Source of the DNA: JAADHG01 sp964418645
GTDB lineage: Bacteria > Bacteroidota > Bacteroidia > Flavobacteriales > Flavobacteriaceae
Assembly: GCA_964418645.1 (NCBI GenBank)
Contig: CAYQME010000019.1
Coordinates: forward strand, 1 to 39,762
DNA: 39,762 bases
Reading direction: 5' to 3'
A program made the translations under genes and the position numbers. The notes beneath the pieces are model-generated. The model made no database searches and was not told the DNA's origin. It worked only from the letters and a program-made list of their open reading frames with translations. Of the stretch, positions 24,120 to 31,577 are shown one piece after another; position 1 is the first letter of the stretch, and each line of letters begins with the position of its first letter.

Positions 24120-24145
24120 CCTTATTTAGATTCATTTTAAAGAAG

Positions 24146-24153
24146 CAAAAGTA
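24146..24153 (-). promoter_or_regulatory. Candidate -7 element of feoAB
   Basis: The minus strand reads TACTTTTG (TAnnTTTG), about 27 bases before the feoA ATG and 10 bases after the SCO gene's stop. It allows feoAB to be expressed separately from the SCO gene. Confidence 0.5.
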
Positions 24154-24163
24154 ATAAAAAGAA

Positions 24164-24838
24164 TTAGTCTTTATAGGATGCTTCTAAAATTTTTATATCT
24201 TCCATCAAACGGTCTATTTCTTCTGGGTTTGTACCATCATAAAATCCGCGTATTTGTCGAACCTTGTCAATAAGAATAAAATTCTCGGTATGTATCATAT
24301 CAAAAGGACCTCCGTCACCATTATCTTTTACTGCCAGATATGATTTTCTAGCAAGCTCATAAATTTGTTTTTTATTTCCAGTTACCAAATTCCATTTAGA
24401 AGCATTTACCCCTTTTTCATCAGCATAACGTTTTAATTGGGCTACGTTATCAATTTCAGGAGTAACAGTGTGAGAAAGGAACATGATATCATTATCAGTA
24501 ATTGTTCTTTTTTGTACCTCATGCATATTCTTTGTCATAATTGGACAAATGGTTTGGCAGGTTGTAAAAAAGAAATCGGCCACATAAATTTTATCCTTAT
24601 AATCGTCTTGAGTTATCGTTTTCCCGTTTTGGTTGGTAAAACTAAAATCGGCTATAGTATGATATTTTTTCTTGTATTGAATAGTTGTATCTACCATTTC
24701 AGAATTAACTTGAGAAGGTTGGTAAATGGGGAGTACTCTTTTAGGTTTTAGTAAAGAATAGATAATAGAAACAATGATAATAGAAAGGATTGAAAAAGTA
24801 ATCCCAAAGAATTTATATTTGCTAAAAAATGATAACAT
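24164..24838 (-). CDS. SCO1/SenC/PrrC-family copper chaperone
   Basis: A 224-residue thioredoxin-fold protein tethered by one N-terminal helix (about residues 11-30). The copper-binding motif is FFFTTCQTICPIM (Cys94-x3-Cys98), with the distal His183 in DMIHTENFILID. The remainder has FLSHTVTPEIDNVAQLKRYADEKG, typical of SCO. SCO proteins deliver copper to cytochrome oxidase Cu(A) or act as thiol reductants. The gene has its own -7 box upstream, and feoAB follows after 44 bases with a separate promoter, so the two may be independent or partly joined. No oxidase subunit gene is nearby. Confidence 0.93.
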   Translation of the reverse strand: MLSFFSKYKFFGITFSILSIIIVSIIYSLLKPKRVLPIYQPSQVNSEMVDTTIQYKKKYHTIADFSFTNQNGKTITQDDYKDKIYVADFFFTTCQTICPIMTKNMHEVQKRTITDNDIMFLSHTVTPEIDNVAQLKRYADEKGVNASKWNLVTGNKKQIYELARKSYLAVKDNGDGGPFDMIHTENFILIDKVRQIRGFYDGTNPEEIDRLMEDIKILEASYKD

Positions 24839-24864
24839 AAAAACCCAATATTTGTTTTAGGGCA

Positions 24865-24872
24865 CAAAAATA
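24865..24872 (-). promoter_or_regulatory. Candidate -7 element of the SCO gene
   Basis: The minus strand reads TATTTTTG (TAnnTTTG), about 27 bases before the ATG, in the spacer shared with the divergent rseP gene. Confidence 0.5.
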
Positions 24873-24969
24873 CGACACTATTTAGAAACCAAATCTTTAA
24901 ATATTAAAAAAGGATGTTAAAAAATACGTCTGTATTATGATTATCTTTTTTATACTAACTCTAAATACT

Positions 24970-24977
24970 TACTTTTG
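24970..24977 (+). promoter_or_regulatory. Candidate -7 element of rseP
   Basis: TACTTTTG (TAnnTTTG), 28 bases before the rseP ATG in the 167-base divergent spacer. No clear TTG at the -33 spacing. Confidence 0.5.
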
Positions 24978-25005
24978 TGCCTTTATAATTTTTGACTAAA
25001 GATAC

Positions 25006-26346
25006 ATGGAGTTTGTTATTAAAATATCTCAATTTTTATTGAGCCTTTCCTTACTTATTGTTTTACATGAATTAGGACATTTTATTCCAGCTAAAATATT
25101 TAAAACAAGAGTAGAAAAATTTTACTTGTTTTTTGATATTAAATATTCGCTCTTTAAAAAGAAGATAGGAGAAACAGTTTATGGTATTGGTTGGTTGCCA
25201 TTAGGTGGTTATGTTAAGATTGCCGGAATGATTGATGAGAGTATGGATAAAGAGCAAATGGCAAAACCACCACAACCTTGGGAGTTTCGTTCTAAACCTA
25301 CTTGGCAACGTTTAATTATTATGCTAGGAGGTGTTACTGTGAACTTTATTTTGGCAGCAATTATATACGTTTTTATGGCTTTTGGTTATGGAGATACAGA
25401 TATATCTGCAAGTAGTATTAAAGATGGATATTTGGTAAACAATCCATTATTAAAGGAGTTAGGTTTGAAAACAGGAGACAATGTGCTAGCCATAAACGAG
25501 CATGAGATTGTAAATTATTCTGATTTAAGAAAATATTTTTTAGAAGCTCAAGTAATAACTATTAATCGTAATGGTGAAGAACAAAAAATCAATTTACCTG
25601 AAGATTTTTTAGGAAGATTAAGTACGAGTAAAAACCGAGGTTTTTTTGAATTGAGATTTCCTTTTGTTATTGGCAAGGTTGCAGATTCTTCACTTAATAA
25701 AGCAGCAGGATTAAATAAAGGAGATATTGTACATTCTATTAACAACCAAGAACTAAAATATTTTGATCAGTTAGAAGAACGATTAAAGAACTTAAAAAAT
25801 CAATCTATTGAAGTAGAGCTTTTAAGAGGAAATAATAAAATCACTAAAACTTTACAAGTAGATGCTAATGGAAAATTAGGCATTTATTCAGGAGGCAGTT
25901 ATAGTGATATTGAAAAATTAGGTTATTATGAAATAGTTGAAAAACAATATTCATTAGGAGAAAGTTTCGGTGTTGGGTTAACAAGATTCAAAAATCAAAT
26001 AGGATCGTATTGGATGCAATTAAAATTAATTTTTACTCCTAGTACAGGAGCATACAAAGGTGTTGGAGGGTTTAAAGCCATTTTTGATATTTTCCCTGAC
26101 ACATGGAGTTGGCAAGCTTTTTGGGGCATTACAGCGTTTTTGTCGATAATGCTAGGAGTACTTAATTTATTGCCTATACCTGCACTTGATGGAGGTCATG
26201 TTATGTTTTTATTTTACGAAATGGCTTCAGGTAAAAAACCAAGTGATAAATTTATGGAGTATGCACAAATGGTTGGATTCTTTCTTTTAATTACATTGGT
26301 ATTGTTTGCTAATGGGAACGATATTTTTAAAGCGATTTTCAATTAA
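25006..26346 (+). CDS. rseP: Site-2 metalloprotease RseP
   Basis: A 446-residue intramembrane zinc protease. The first helix holds the metal site HELGH (residues 21-25), followed by the conserved GGYVKIAGM. The periplasmic part carries PDZ-like segments at about 130-190 and 205-285 (KVADSSLNKAAGLNKGDIVHSI). A late helix has the third metal ligand in PIPALDGGH (Asp395). RseP cuts anti-sigma factors after a first cleavage, releasing an envelope-stress sigma factor, and clears signal peptides. The tRNA-Asn follows from its own promoter. The family call is firm; the anti-sigma substrate is not in the window. Confidence 0.96.
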   Translation: MEFVIKISQFLLSLSLLIVLHELGHFIPAKIFKTRVEKFYLFFDIKYSLFKKKIGETVYGIGWLPLGGYVKIAGMIDESMDKEQMAKPPQPWEFRSKPTWQRLIIMLGGVTVNFILAAIIYVFMAFGYGDTDISASSIKDGYLVNNPLLKELGLKTGDNVLAINEHEIVNYSDLRKYFLEAQVITINRNGEEQKINLPEDFLGRLSTSKNRGFFELRFPFVIGKVADSSLNKAAGLNKGDIVHSINNQELKYFDQLEERLKNLKNQSIEVELLRGNNKITKTLQVDANGKLGIYSGGSYSDIEKLGYYEIVEKQYSLGESFGVGLTRFKNQIGSYWMQLKLIFTPSTGAYKGVGGFKAIFDIFPDTWSWQAFWGITAFLSIMLGVLNLLPIPALDGGHVMFLFYEMASGKKPSDKFMEYAQMVGFFLLITLVLFANGNDIFKAIFN

Positions 26347-26364
26347 TTTTTTTAGCTAAAATAG

Positions 26365-26394
26365 TTGTAGTCATTTAAAAATAATTTATATTTG
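26365..26394 (+). promoter_or_regulatory. Consensus promoter for tRNA-Asn
   Basis: TTG at 26365-26367 and TATATTTG at 26387-26394 are separated by 19 bases, an excellent match to the TTG-N19-TAnnTTTG form. The tRNA begins 25 bases downstream. It is the best promoter in the window and supports using this consensus for the others. Confidence 0.75.
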
Positions 26395-26418
26395 CGCTCG
26401 CTAAAGCGAAAAAAACAG

Positions 26419-26492
26419 TCCTCCTTAGCTCAGTTGGTTAGAGCATCTGACTGTTAATCAGAGGGTCCTAAGTTCGAGTCTTAGAGGAGGAG
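26419..26492 (+). tRNA. tRNA-Asn (anticodon GTT)
   Basis: A full cloverleaf can be drawn. The acceptor arms TCCTCCT (26419-26425) and AGGAGGA (26485-26491) pair perfectly. The anticodon stem TCTGA/TCAGA encloses CTGTTAA with GTT as anticodon. The T arm CTAAG-TTCGAGT-CTTAG is intact and the discriminator is G26492. The genome continues CAA, so CCA is added after transcription. A consensus promoter precedes it and a terminator follows. Confidence 0.97.
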
Positions 26493-26503
26493 CAAGTTTA
26501 TAA

Positions 26504-26532
26504 AGCCTTACTAGAAATAGTGAGGTTTTTTT
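26504..26532 (+). terminator. Rho-independent terminator after tRNA-Asn
   Basis: CCTTACTA (26506-26513) pairs with TAGTGAGG (26518-26525, one G-T pair) around a GAAA loop. Seven T residues follow. It ends the tRNA transcript. Confidence 0.75.
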
Positions 26533-26591
26533 GTTTTCAAAATCTTCTTCAAATAAAAACCTGTATATTTAGATTTGCTAACTAACTAATC

Positions 26592-27314
26592 ATGATAAAC
26601 TTCTTTAGGAAAATACGCTATAACCTTATGGAACAAAATAAAACTGGTAAATACCTTAAATACGCTCGCTATTGGAGAGATTGCGTTGGTTATTATTGGG
26701 ATTTTGATAGCCTTGAGTATTAATAATTGGAATGAAAATCGAAAATTGCATATAGCAGATATAGAGTTTTTAAAAAATCTAAAAACTGAATTATCAATAG
26801 ACACAACTGCCTTACTAAGAAAGAAGAATGATAACCTAAATAAATCAGTGCAATTATTTAATAATTCTGCTACCATTAACTCTCGTGAACACGAGTTAAT
26901 TAGTAATGCTTTTTTGGGGTTGCAACAACTTACACCAGTAAACAAAAATGTACAACGTAATGATATTAATATTGCAAATGGTGCTCTAATTCGTATTGAC
27001 AATGCTTTAATCAAAAATACTTAACATATTTAGAAAATACCAGATATAACAATGATGTAATTACTAAACTAGGCGAATCTTTGCAGCTTATTTCCATACA
27101 ACATGTTTCCCCAAAATTTGATATTATTAATTCAAATTCAACTTTAAATTATAATTTTGATTATGATGAAATAAAAGATGAAAGATTAATTAAAAATGCA
27201 ATTGCCAAATCATTACGATACCGCGAAGTCTCAATTAATATGATAAAATCACAAATGGAAATAGCAATAACCATTTTATCCTCGATTGATAAAATTCTTA
27301 GCCTTTCTAATTAA
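26592..27314 (+). pseudogene. DUF6090-family membrane protein, broken by two frameshifts
   Basis: The start MINFFRKIRYNLMEQNKTGKYLKYA in one frame continues as AIGEIALVIIGILIALSINNW in another, which is the standard DUF6090 N-terminus. The switch falls exactly at CGCTCGCT (26663-26670): removing one CGCT restores KYAIGEIAL. A second break lies in the A5 run at 27013-27017. Adding one A joins NALIK to KKYLTYLENTRYNNDV, and the frame continues to a stop at 27312-27314 (SIDKILSLSN). The restored protein would be about 239 residues: one membrane helix near residue 30, then a helical extracytoplasmic part. The function of the family is unknown. The A-run shift could be a sequencing error; the 4-bp duplication looks genuine. 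Its end overlaps the YceI-TPR gene by 8 bases, tail to tail. Confidence 0.8.
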
Positions 27315-28302
27315 AATGTCTTAAAATTTCACTAGCATTTATATTGTTTACATTCATTTCGAGAGATTTTTGGTAATATATTTTTGCTTCGATTAGATTA
27401 CCTGAAGTAGAAAGAGCTTCGGCATAAGAATCAAAAAGCCTGCTTTCGTTTGGAAATACTTCAATATTTTTTTTGAGCACTTTCAAGGCTTCATTTGTTT
27501 TTCCCTCTTTAAGCAACATAAACCCAACATTATGTAAGGAAAACGGATTTAATTTCGATTCAGAATCATTTTGCATTTCCTCAAATAATTTGAATCCTGC
27601 TTCTATACCATTCTCTGTAATAGTTTTGTAAAGTTTTCCAGGAGGTCTTTTTTCATTTTGAATAAAACGGTTTCTAAAGTTTCGTTCGTTTGTCTGTTTT
27701 CCTAAAATACTCACTTCAATTTTTACTTCATCTGCAACACCAGTTATTCCTTCTTTAACTGCGCTCCACCTTTTTCCTTCAACGCCATAGTCAGTTCTAT
27801 TTATAGTAAATGCACCTGAAAGAATCACCTGAGAATCTCCTCTAACATCTTTGAGAACACCTGAAGCATGGTTCATTTTAATGACAACTTCTTTGGTTAC
27901 ATCCTTTATGGTAAGATTCCCAATTATATCAAACCCTGTATCTGTAGCATTCACTTTCTTACTTAAAAAATTAATTTTTGAAAAACTTTCTGCATCAAAC
28001 CAATTTTCAGATTTTAAATCTTTATCTCTCCAATCATGATCTGTATCAATAGAATTAACATCAATAGAAAAAGATACAGAAGTTTTAGTGATGTCATTCT
28101 CATCATACTTAAAAGTACCATTAAACTTTTCAAACCTACCTTTTACTTTGGCATAACTCATGTATTTTACAGAAAACTCAATAAAAGAATGTGAATTATC
28201 AATGGGATAGAATTCTTTAATATTAAAATCACTAACCTGAGCGTTATTTGTAACGCAAATTAGTATTGTTAAAAGGGTAATTACTTTTCTAGACATAATC
28301 AT
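27307..28302 (-). CDS. YceI-like lipocalin domain fused to TPR repeats
   Basis: A 331-residue exported protein. The signal peptide is at about residues 1-21 (RKVITLLTILICVTNNA). Residues about 25-200 form a YceI-like domain: YPIDNSHSFIEFSVKYMSYAKVKGRF, then DVNSIDTDHDWRDKDLKSENWFDAESF, and FTINRTDYGVEGKRW. YceI proteins are periplasmic beta-barrels that bind polyprenoid chains. From about residue 250 two TPR units follow (SLHNVGFMLLKEGKTNEALKVLKKN and DSYAEALSTSGNLIEAKIYYQKSL), which is not part of ordinary YceI. The start could also be the ATG two codons downstream. It converges on a pseudogene, and upstream is a 500-base gene-free stretch. The role is unknown; protein-protein contact by the TPR part is inferred. 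Confidence 0.88.
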   Translation of the reverse strand: MIMSRKVITLLTILICVTNNAQVSDFNIKEFYPIDNSHSFIEFSVKYMSYAKVKGRFEKFNGTFKYDENDITKTSVSFSIDVNSIDTDHDWRDKDLKSENWFDAESFSKINFLSKKVNATDTGFDIIGNLTIKDVTKEVVIKMNHASGVLKDVRGDSQVILSGAFTINRTDYGVEGKRWSAVKEGITGVADEVKIEVSILGKQTNERNFRNRFIQNEKRPPGKLYKTITENGIEAGFKLFEEMQNDSESKLNPFSLHNVGFMLLKEGKTNEALKVLKKNIEVFPNESRLFDSYAEALSTSGNLIEAKIYYQKSLEMNVNNINASEILRHFN

Positions 28303-28472
28303 TTAGTTTAAAAATTAATTACTTTCTACACTTCGGATAAAAATAATTGATAATTGGATAAAAACATGATAATGATATGTTAAATAGTTTTTAAGGCAGC
28401 TTCTAATAAATTGTGTCTAAAACTTTATTAAACGGAGACTTATTTGGAGTACTCATCTTTATTTAAAACGAT

Positions 28473-28505
28473 AAAAGCTCTTGATTTCTCATGAGCTTTT
28501 TTCTT
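28473..28505 (+). terminator. Orphan Rho-independent terminator
   Basis: AAAAGCTC (28473-28480) and GAGCTTTT (28493-28500) form an 8-bp stem around a 12-base loop, followed by TTCTT. It points along the plus strand, but no gene precedes it within the spacer. It may be a relic or end a small RNA. Confidence 0.55.
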
Positions 28506-28776
28506 CTAATAGCAATTTTGAATGTTTCTTTTTAGTGATGGTTTTGCCATTTACTTTATGTTTCATTCGCTAATTACACTTTAATTGATTGATGAAATTA
28601 ATTATATGTTATAAAATGATTTACAACTATATGACGCAATTTAAGCACTAATTGTTACTGTAAAAAGCATTAATTAACATTTCTTTAACATTTATAAAAC
28701 GAAAGATTGATATTTGAAAACTCAAACTTTTTAGATATCAATTGTGTGTGAGTCGGTCAATTAAGGCTATTAATAT

Positions 28777-28784
28777 TATATTTG
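28777..28784 (+). promoter_or_regulatory. Candidate -7 element of the DUF3089 gene
   Basis: TATATTTG, 22 bases before the ATG at 28806, matching TAnnTTTG. No TTG at the right distance. Confidence 0.5.
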
Positions 28785-28805
28785 CATCCTTAAAAGAATT
28801 AGAGA

Positions 28806-29840
28806 ATGAATGGGTTTTTTAAAATTAAGAACGGCCAATTTGTGTATATACTCATTGTATTGTTTGTAGCTACTAATAGCTGTAAACCTATTTATCACAC
28901 ACAAACGTTTAAAAATAATGCTGTACCATTAGCTCCAAATTATGAACAAGAGCAGAATTGGGCTGTATTGCCATGGACGTATTCAACAGATTTACAAGCC
29001 TTTGCATCAAAAGGACAAGACACTCTTATGGCTGATGTGTTTTATGTGTACCCTACATTATTTTTAGATGCAAAAGACACACGTTGGAATATTCCTGTAG
29101 ATGATGCTGTGCAAAATAAAAAGGTATTAAATACAGCCGTACAGTTTCAAGCTTCAGCTTGGACAACAGCAGGAAAACTCTATGTGCCCTTTTATAGGCA
29201 AGCGCATATTCGGTCATATGCTATGTATAATCAAGGTGGAAAGCAAGCTTTTGAAATTGCTTATGCAGATGTTAAGGCTGCTTTTGAGTTCTATTTAAAA
29301 CACTACAACAAAGGCAGACCTATTATTATTGCTAGTCATAGTCAAGGCACCACACATACAAGACGATTGTTAAAAGAGTTCTTTGATGGGACAAACCTTC
29401 AAAAACAATTAATTGCAGCTTATTTACCCGGAATGGGAATGCGTCCAAATGAATTTGAAACTATAAAACCTATGATAACTTCAGATGAAACAGGAGGTTT
29501 TGTGTCTTGGAACACCTATAAGAAAAATACGTATCCAAAAAAAGACAAAGATTGGTTTAAAGGAAGTGTGACGTCTAATCCAATTACTTGGAATGCTAAA
29601 CGAGCTACTTCGAGAGACCAACATAAAGGATTTTTATATAGCAATGGAAAACTTTATAAAAAAGCGCTTACAATTACAATTACTGATGGGTTAGTTTGGA
29701 CTTCCCTTCCTCATTTTCCATTACGCCTATTTGCAATATTTAAAAAGAATTATCATGTTGGAGACATCAATTTATTTTGGCAAGACATTAGGGAAAATGC
29801 AGAATTACGAGTAAGAAGTTGGGAATATAAACAACATTAA
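28806..29840 (+). CDS. DUF3089 lipoprotein, alpha/beta-hydrolase-like
   Basis: A 344-residue putative lipoprotein. The N-terminus has a hydrophobic stretch (FVYILIVLFVATNSC) ending in a Cys at residue 26 that could be lipidated. The nucleophile elbow is IIIASHSQGTTHTRR (SHSQG, Ser179), the DUF3089 form of the GxSxG motif. The upstream block DVFYVYPTLFLDAKDTRWN is also typical of DUF3089. The family looks like alpha/beta hydrolases, but its substrate is unknown to me. tRNA-Arg lies 44 bases after the stop with no obvious own promoter, so it may be read through from this gene. A -7 box is present upstream. Confidence 0.85.
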   Translation: MNGFFKIKNGQFVYILIVLFVATNSCKPIYHTQTFKNNAVPLAPNYEQEQNWAVLPWTYSTDLQAFASKGQDTLMADVFYVYPTLFLDAKDTRWNIPVDDAVQNKKVLNTAVQFQASAWTTAGKLYVPFYRQAHIRSYAMYNQGGKQAFEIAYADVKAAFEFYLKHYNKGRPIIIASHSQGTTHTRRLLKEFFDGTNLQKQLIAAYLPGMGMRPNEFETIKPMITSDETGGFVSWNTYKKNTYPKKDKDWFKGSVTSNPITWNAKRATSRDQHKGFLYSNGKLYKKALTITITDGLVWTSLPHFPLRLFAIFKKNYHVGDINLFWQDIRENAELRVRSWEYKQH

Positions 29841-29884
29841 ACCAGAAAAAACTAATCCACATTTTAACAAATCATATGCAAATT

Positions 29885-29956
29885 GACTCCATAGTTCAAG
29901 GGATAGAATAAAAGTTTCCTAAACTTTAGATTCAGGTTCGAATCCTGATGGAGTCA
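29885..29956 (+). tRNA. tRNA-Arg (anticodon CCT)
   Basis: The cloverleaf is complete. The acceptor arms GACTCCA (29885-29891) and TGGAGTC (29949-29955) pair. The D arm GTTC/GAAT closes with one G-T pair and has GGG in its loop. The anticodon stem AAAGT/ACTTT holds TTCCTAA with anticodon CCT (29918-29920). The T arm TCAGG-TTCGAAT-CCTGA is intact and the discriminator is A29956. It reads the rare AGG codon. CCA is not encoded. No separate promoter or terminator is evident. Confidence 0.92.
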
Positions 29957-29965
29957 CTATTTTCC

Positions 29966-31450
29966 TTAGTGTTTAATACTGTCAAACCGTTCTCCAAAAA
30001 CTTCAAGATAGCCTATTTCGCCTTCAGCATTTAGCCTAAAGTTAACCATTGCTTTGCCATACATTTTTAAATCAAAACCTATTTGATAAGTATCATAATG
30101 CCAATGAGACATTGTGCCTTTTACAGTATTGTTTAAGTTAAATTGAATTCCTTTTGTAGTTTTAGTAATTTCAACAGTTCCATATTGCAAATGCTTATAG
30201 GTTCCTAACATTTTATCAATAGATAAAGAAGGTTTAGTATTTGCAATTCTTATTGGTTTTTCCGTTTCTATTTTTTGAGTGTAGAGTTTCTTAAACTCAG
30301 TGCTCCAATCTCTTGTAATTTTACCATCCATAAAAAGGTCAAAAACGGCATACATAATAGCATGGCGCAGTTCTACATGATCAAGATTTCCCATAACATA
30401 AACGCCTATATTTTCCTCAGGAATTAAACCAGCAATAGCCACCATTCCTGGTAAACTCCCCGTATGAAACTGAACCATTTTACCCTTATAATCATGCTGA
30501 AACCATCCTAATCCATAGGTCGTCCAATGTGGTTTAGTGAGTTTTTGTGTAGGATAAAATTCGTTTGCTGGAATAATTTGTTGTGGTTTAAAAAGTTCAT
30601 TAAAGTTTTTTGAATTAATTAAGGTGTCTCCATTTTGGATGCCATTGTTTAATAGAAAATTAATCCATTTGCCAATATCGTTTATACTAGACCACATGGA
30701 TCCTGCTGGACCAATTTCATCAGCAATAAGTTGGTCAATTTTAATAGTTTTCCCTTCAAAAGTCATATAAGCATCTGCTTTATTTTCTTTGTCTTTCACC
30801 ATGTCATATGTAGCAAAAGTTTCGTGCATGCCTAAAGGATTGTAAATACGCTCTTTTAAAAAAGATTCCCAAGATTGTCCACTCACTTTTTCAATAACTT
30901 TTCCAGCTGCTAAATACATGAGGTTTTGATATATAAAACTAGACCTTAAGGAGTAAGTAGGTTTAACCTCTCGCATTTTATAGAGTGCACTATCACCACT
31001 TATTGTCATCCATGACCATAGGTAATCAGTGTTGCCTATACCAGATCTATGCGTAAGTAAGTCTCTAATAGTTAATTCTCGAGTAATATAAGGGTCATAA
31101 AGCTGAAAATCTGTTAAATAATTTATAACATGATCATCCCATTTTATTTTTCCATCATCAACCAACATTGCTAAAGCAGCAGCTGTAAATGCTTTGGTGG
31201 TCGACATACAGCCAAATAAAGTGTTTACATTAACAGGATTTTGAGTTTGAATATTGGTTACACCGTATCCTTTTTTAAAAATTATTTCACCATCTTTTAC
31301 AACAGTAACAGCAAGACCAGGAGGATTCCAAACGGATAGAGCATTTTCAATATAATGGTCTAACTCAATAATTTTATTCTCAAAAGATTGAGGGAATAAT
31401 GTGATTGAAAAAAATGACAGAAGAATTGTAAAAAAATATTTAGTTTTCAT
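29966..31450 (-). CDS. Class C beta-lactamase-like serine hydrolase (exported)
   Basis: A 494-residue exported hydrolase of the AmpC/DD-peptidase/esterase fold. The signal peptide is MKTKYFFTILLSFFSITLFP (about 20 residues). The active-site set is complete: S83-T-T-K86 (GCMSTTKAFTAAAL), Y174-Q-N176 in FIYQNLMYLAAGKV, and H328-T-G330 in VQFHTGSLPG. The C-terminal ~100 residues (about 390-494) are a beta-rich lipocalin-like extension (DUF3471-like). Members range from D-amino peptidases to esterases, and substrate cannot be read from sequence; resistance to antibiotics should not be assumed. The stop lies 10 bases from the tRNA-Arg end, converging on it. Confidence 0.9.
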   Translation of the reverse strand: MKTKYFFTILLSFFSITLFPQSFENKIIELDHYIENALSVWNPPGLAVTVVKDGEIIFKKGYGVTNIQTQNPVNVNTLFGCMSTTKAFTAAALAMLVDDGKIKWDDHVINYLTDFQLYDPYITRELTIRDLLTHRSGIGNTDYLWSWMTISGDSALYKMREVKPTYSLRSSFIYQNLMYLAAGKVIEKVSGQSWESFLKERIYNPLGMHETFATYDMVKDKENKADAYMTFEGKTIKIDQLIADEIGPAGSMWSSINDIGKWINFLLNNGIQNGDTLINSKNFNELFKPQQIIPANEFYPTQKLTKPHWTTYGLGWFQHDYKGKMVQFHTGSLPGMVAIAGLIPEENIGVYVMGNLDHVELRHAIMYAVFDLFMDGKITRDWSTEFKKLYTQKIETEKPIRIANTKPSLSIDKMLGTYKHLQYGTVEITKTTKGIQFNLNNTVKGTMSHWHYDTYQIGFDLKMYGKAMVNFRLNAEGEIGYLEVFGERFDSIKH

Positions 31451-31577
31451 GAAGTATAAGTTAAAATCAAAGCATGTAAGTTAATAAAATAATAGATGTA
31501 TAAGTTAATTGCTTTTCAATTGTTCAAGATAAACATATTTGTATATTTTTATATCTAGTATTAATAAAACCACCATT

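Larger units (their letters stand above)
28303..28805. other. Gene-free spacer of about 500 bases
   Basis: I see no convincing open frame on either strand. It is AT-rich and holds a hairpin terminator at 28473-28505 and a -7 box at 28777-28784 for the DUF3089 gene. Because the terminator faces the plus strand with no plus-strand gene before it in the spacer, a lost gene or a small unrecognised transcript is possible. Confidence 0.6.

Noticed and set aside
24122..24142. Imperfect palindrome TTTAGATTCATTTTAAA upstream of feoA as a Fur- or DtxR-type site
   Set aside because: Only about two thirds of the positions are symmetric, no better than expected in AT-rich DNA, and it does not match the 16897-16918 site.
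26396..26411. GCGCTCGCTAAAGCG before tRNA-Asn sharing CGCTCGCT with the pseudogene break
   Set aside because: An 8-base match is likely coincidence, and the CGCT duplication in the pseudogene is explained by local slippage.
29966..31450. Calling the serine hydrolase an antibiotic-resistance beta-lactamase
   Set aside because: The SxxK, YxN and HTG motifs are shared with esterases and peptidases, and the C-terminal extension is not found in AmpC. Substrate is unknown.
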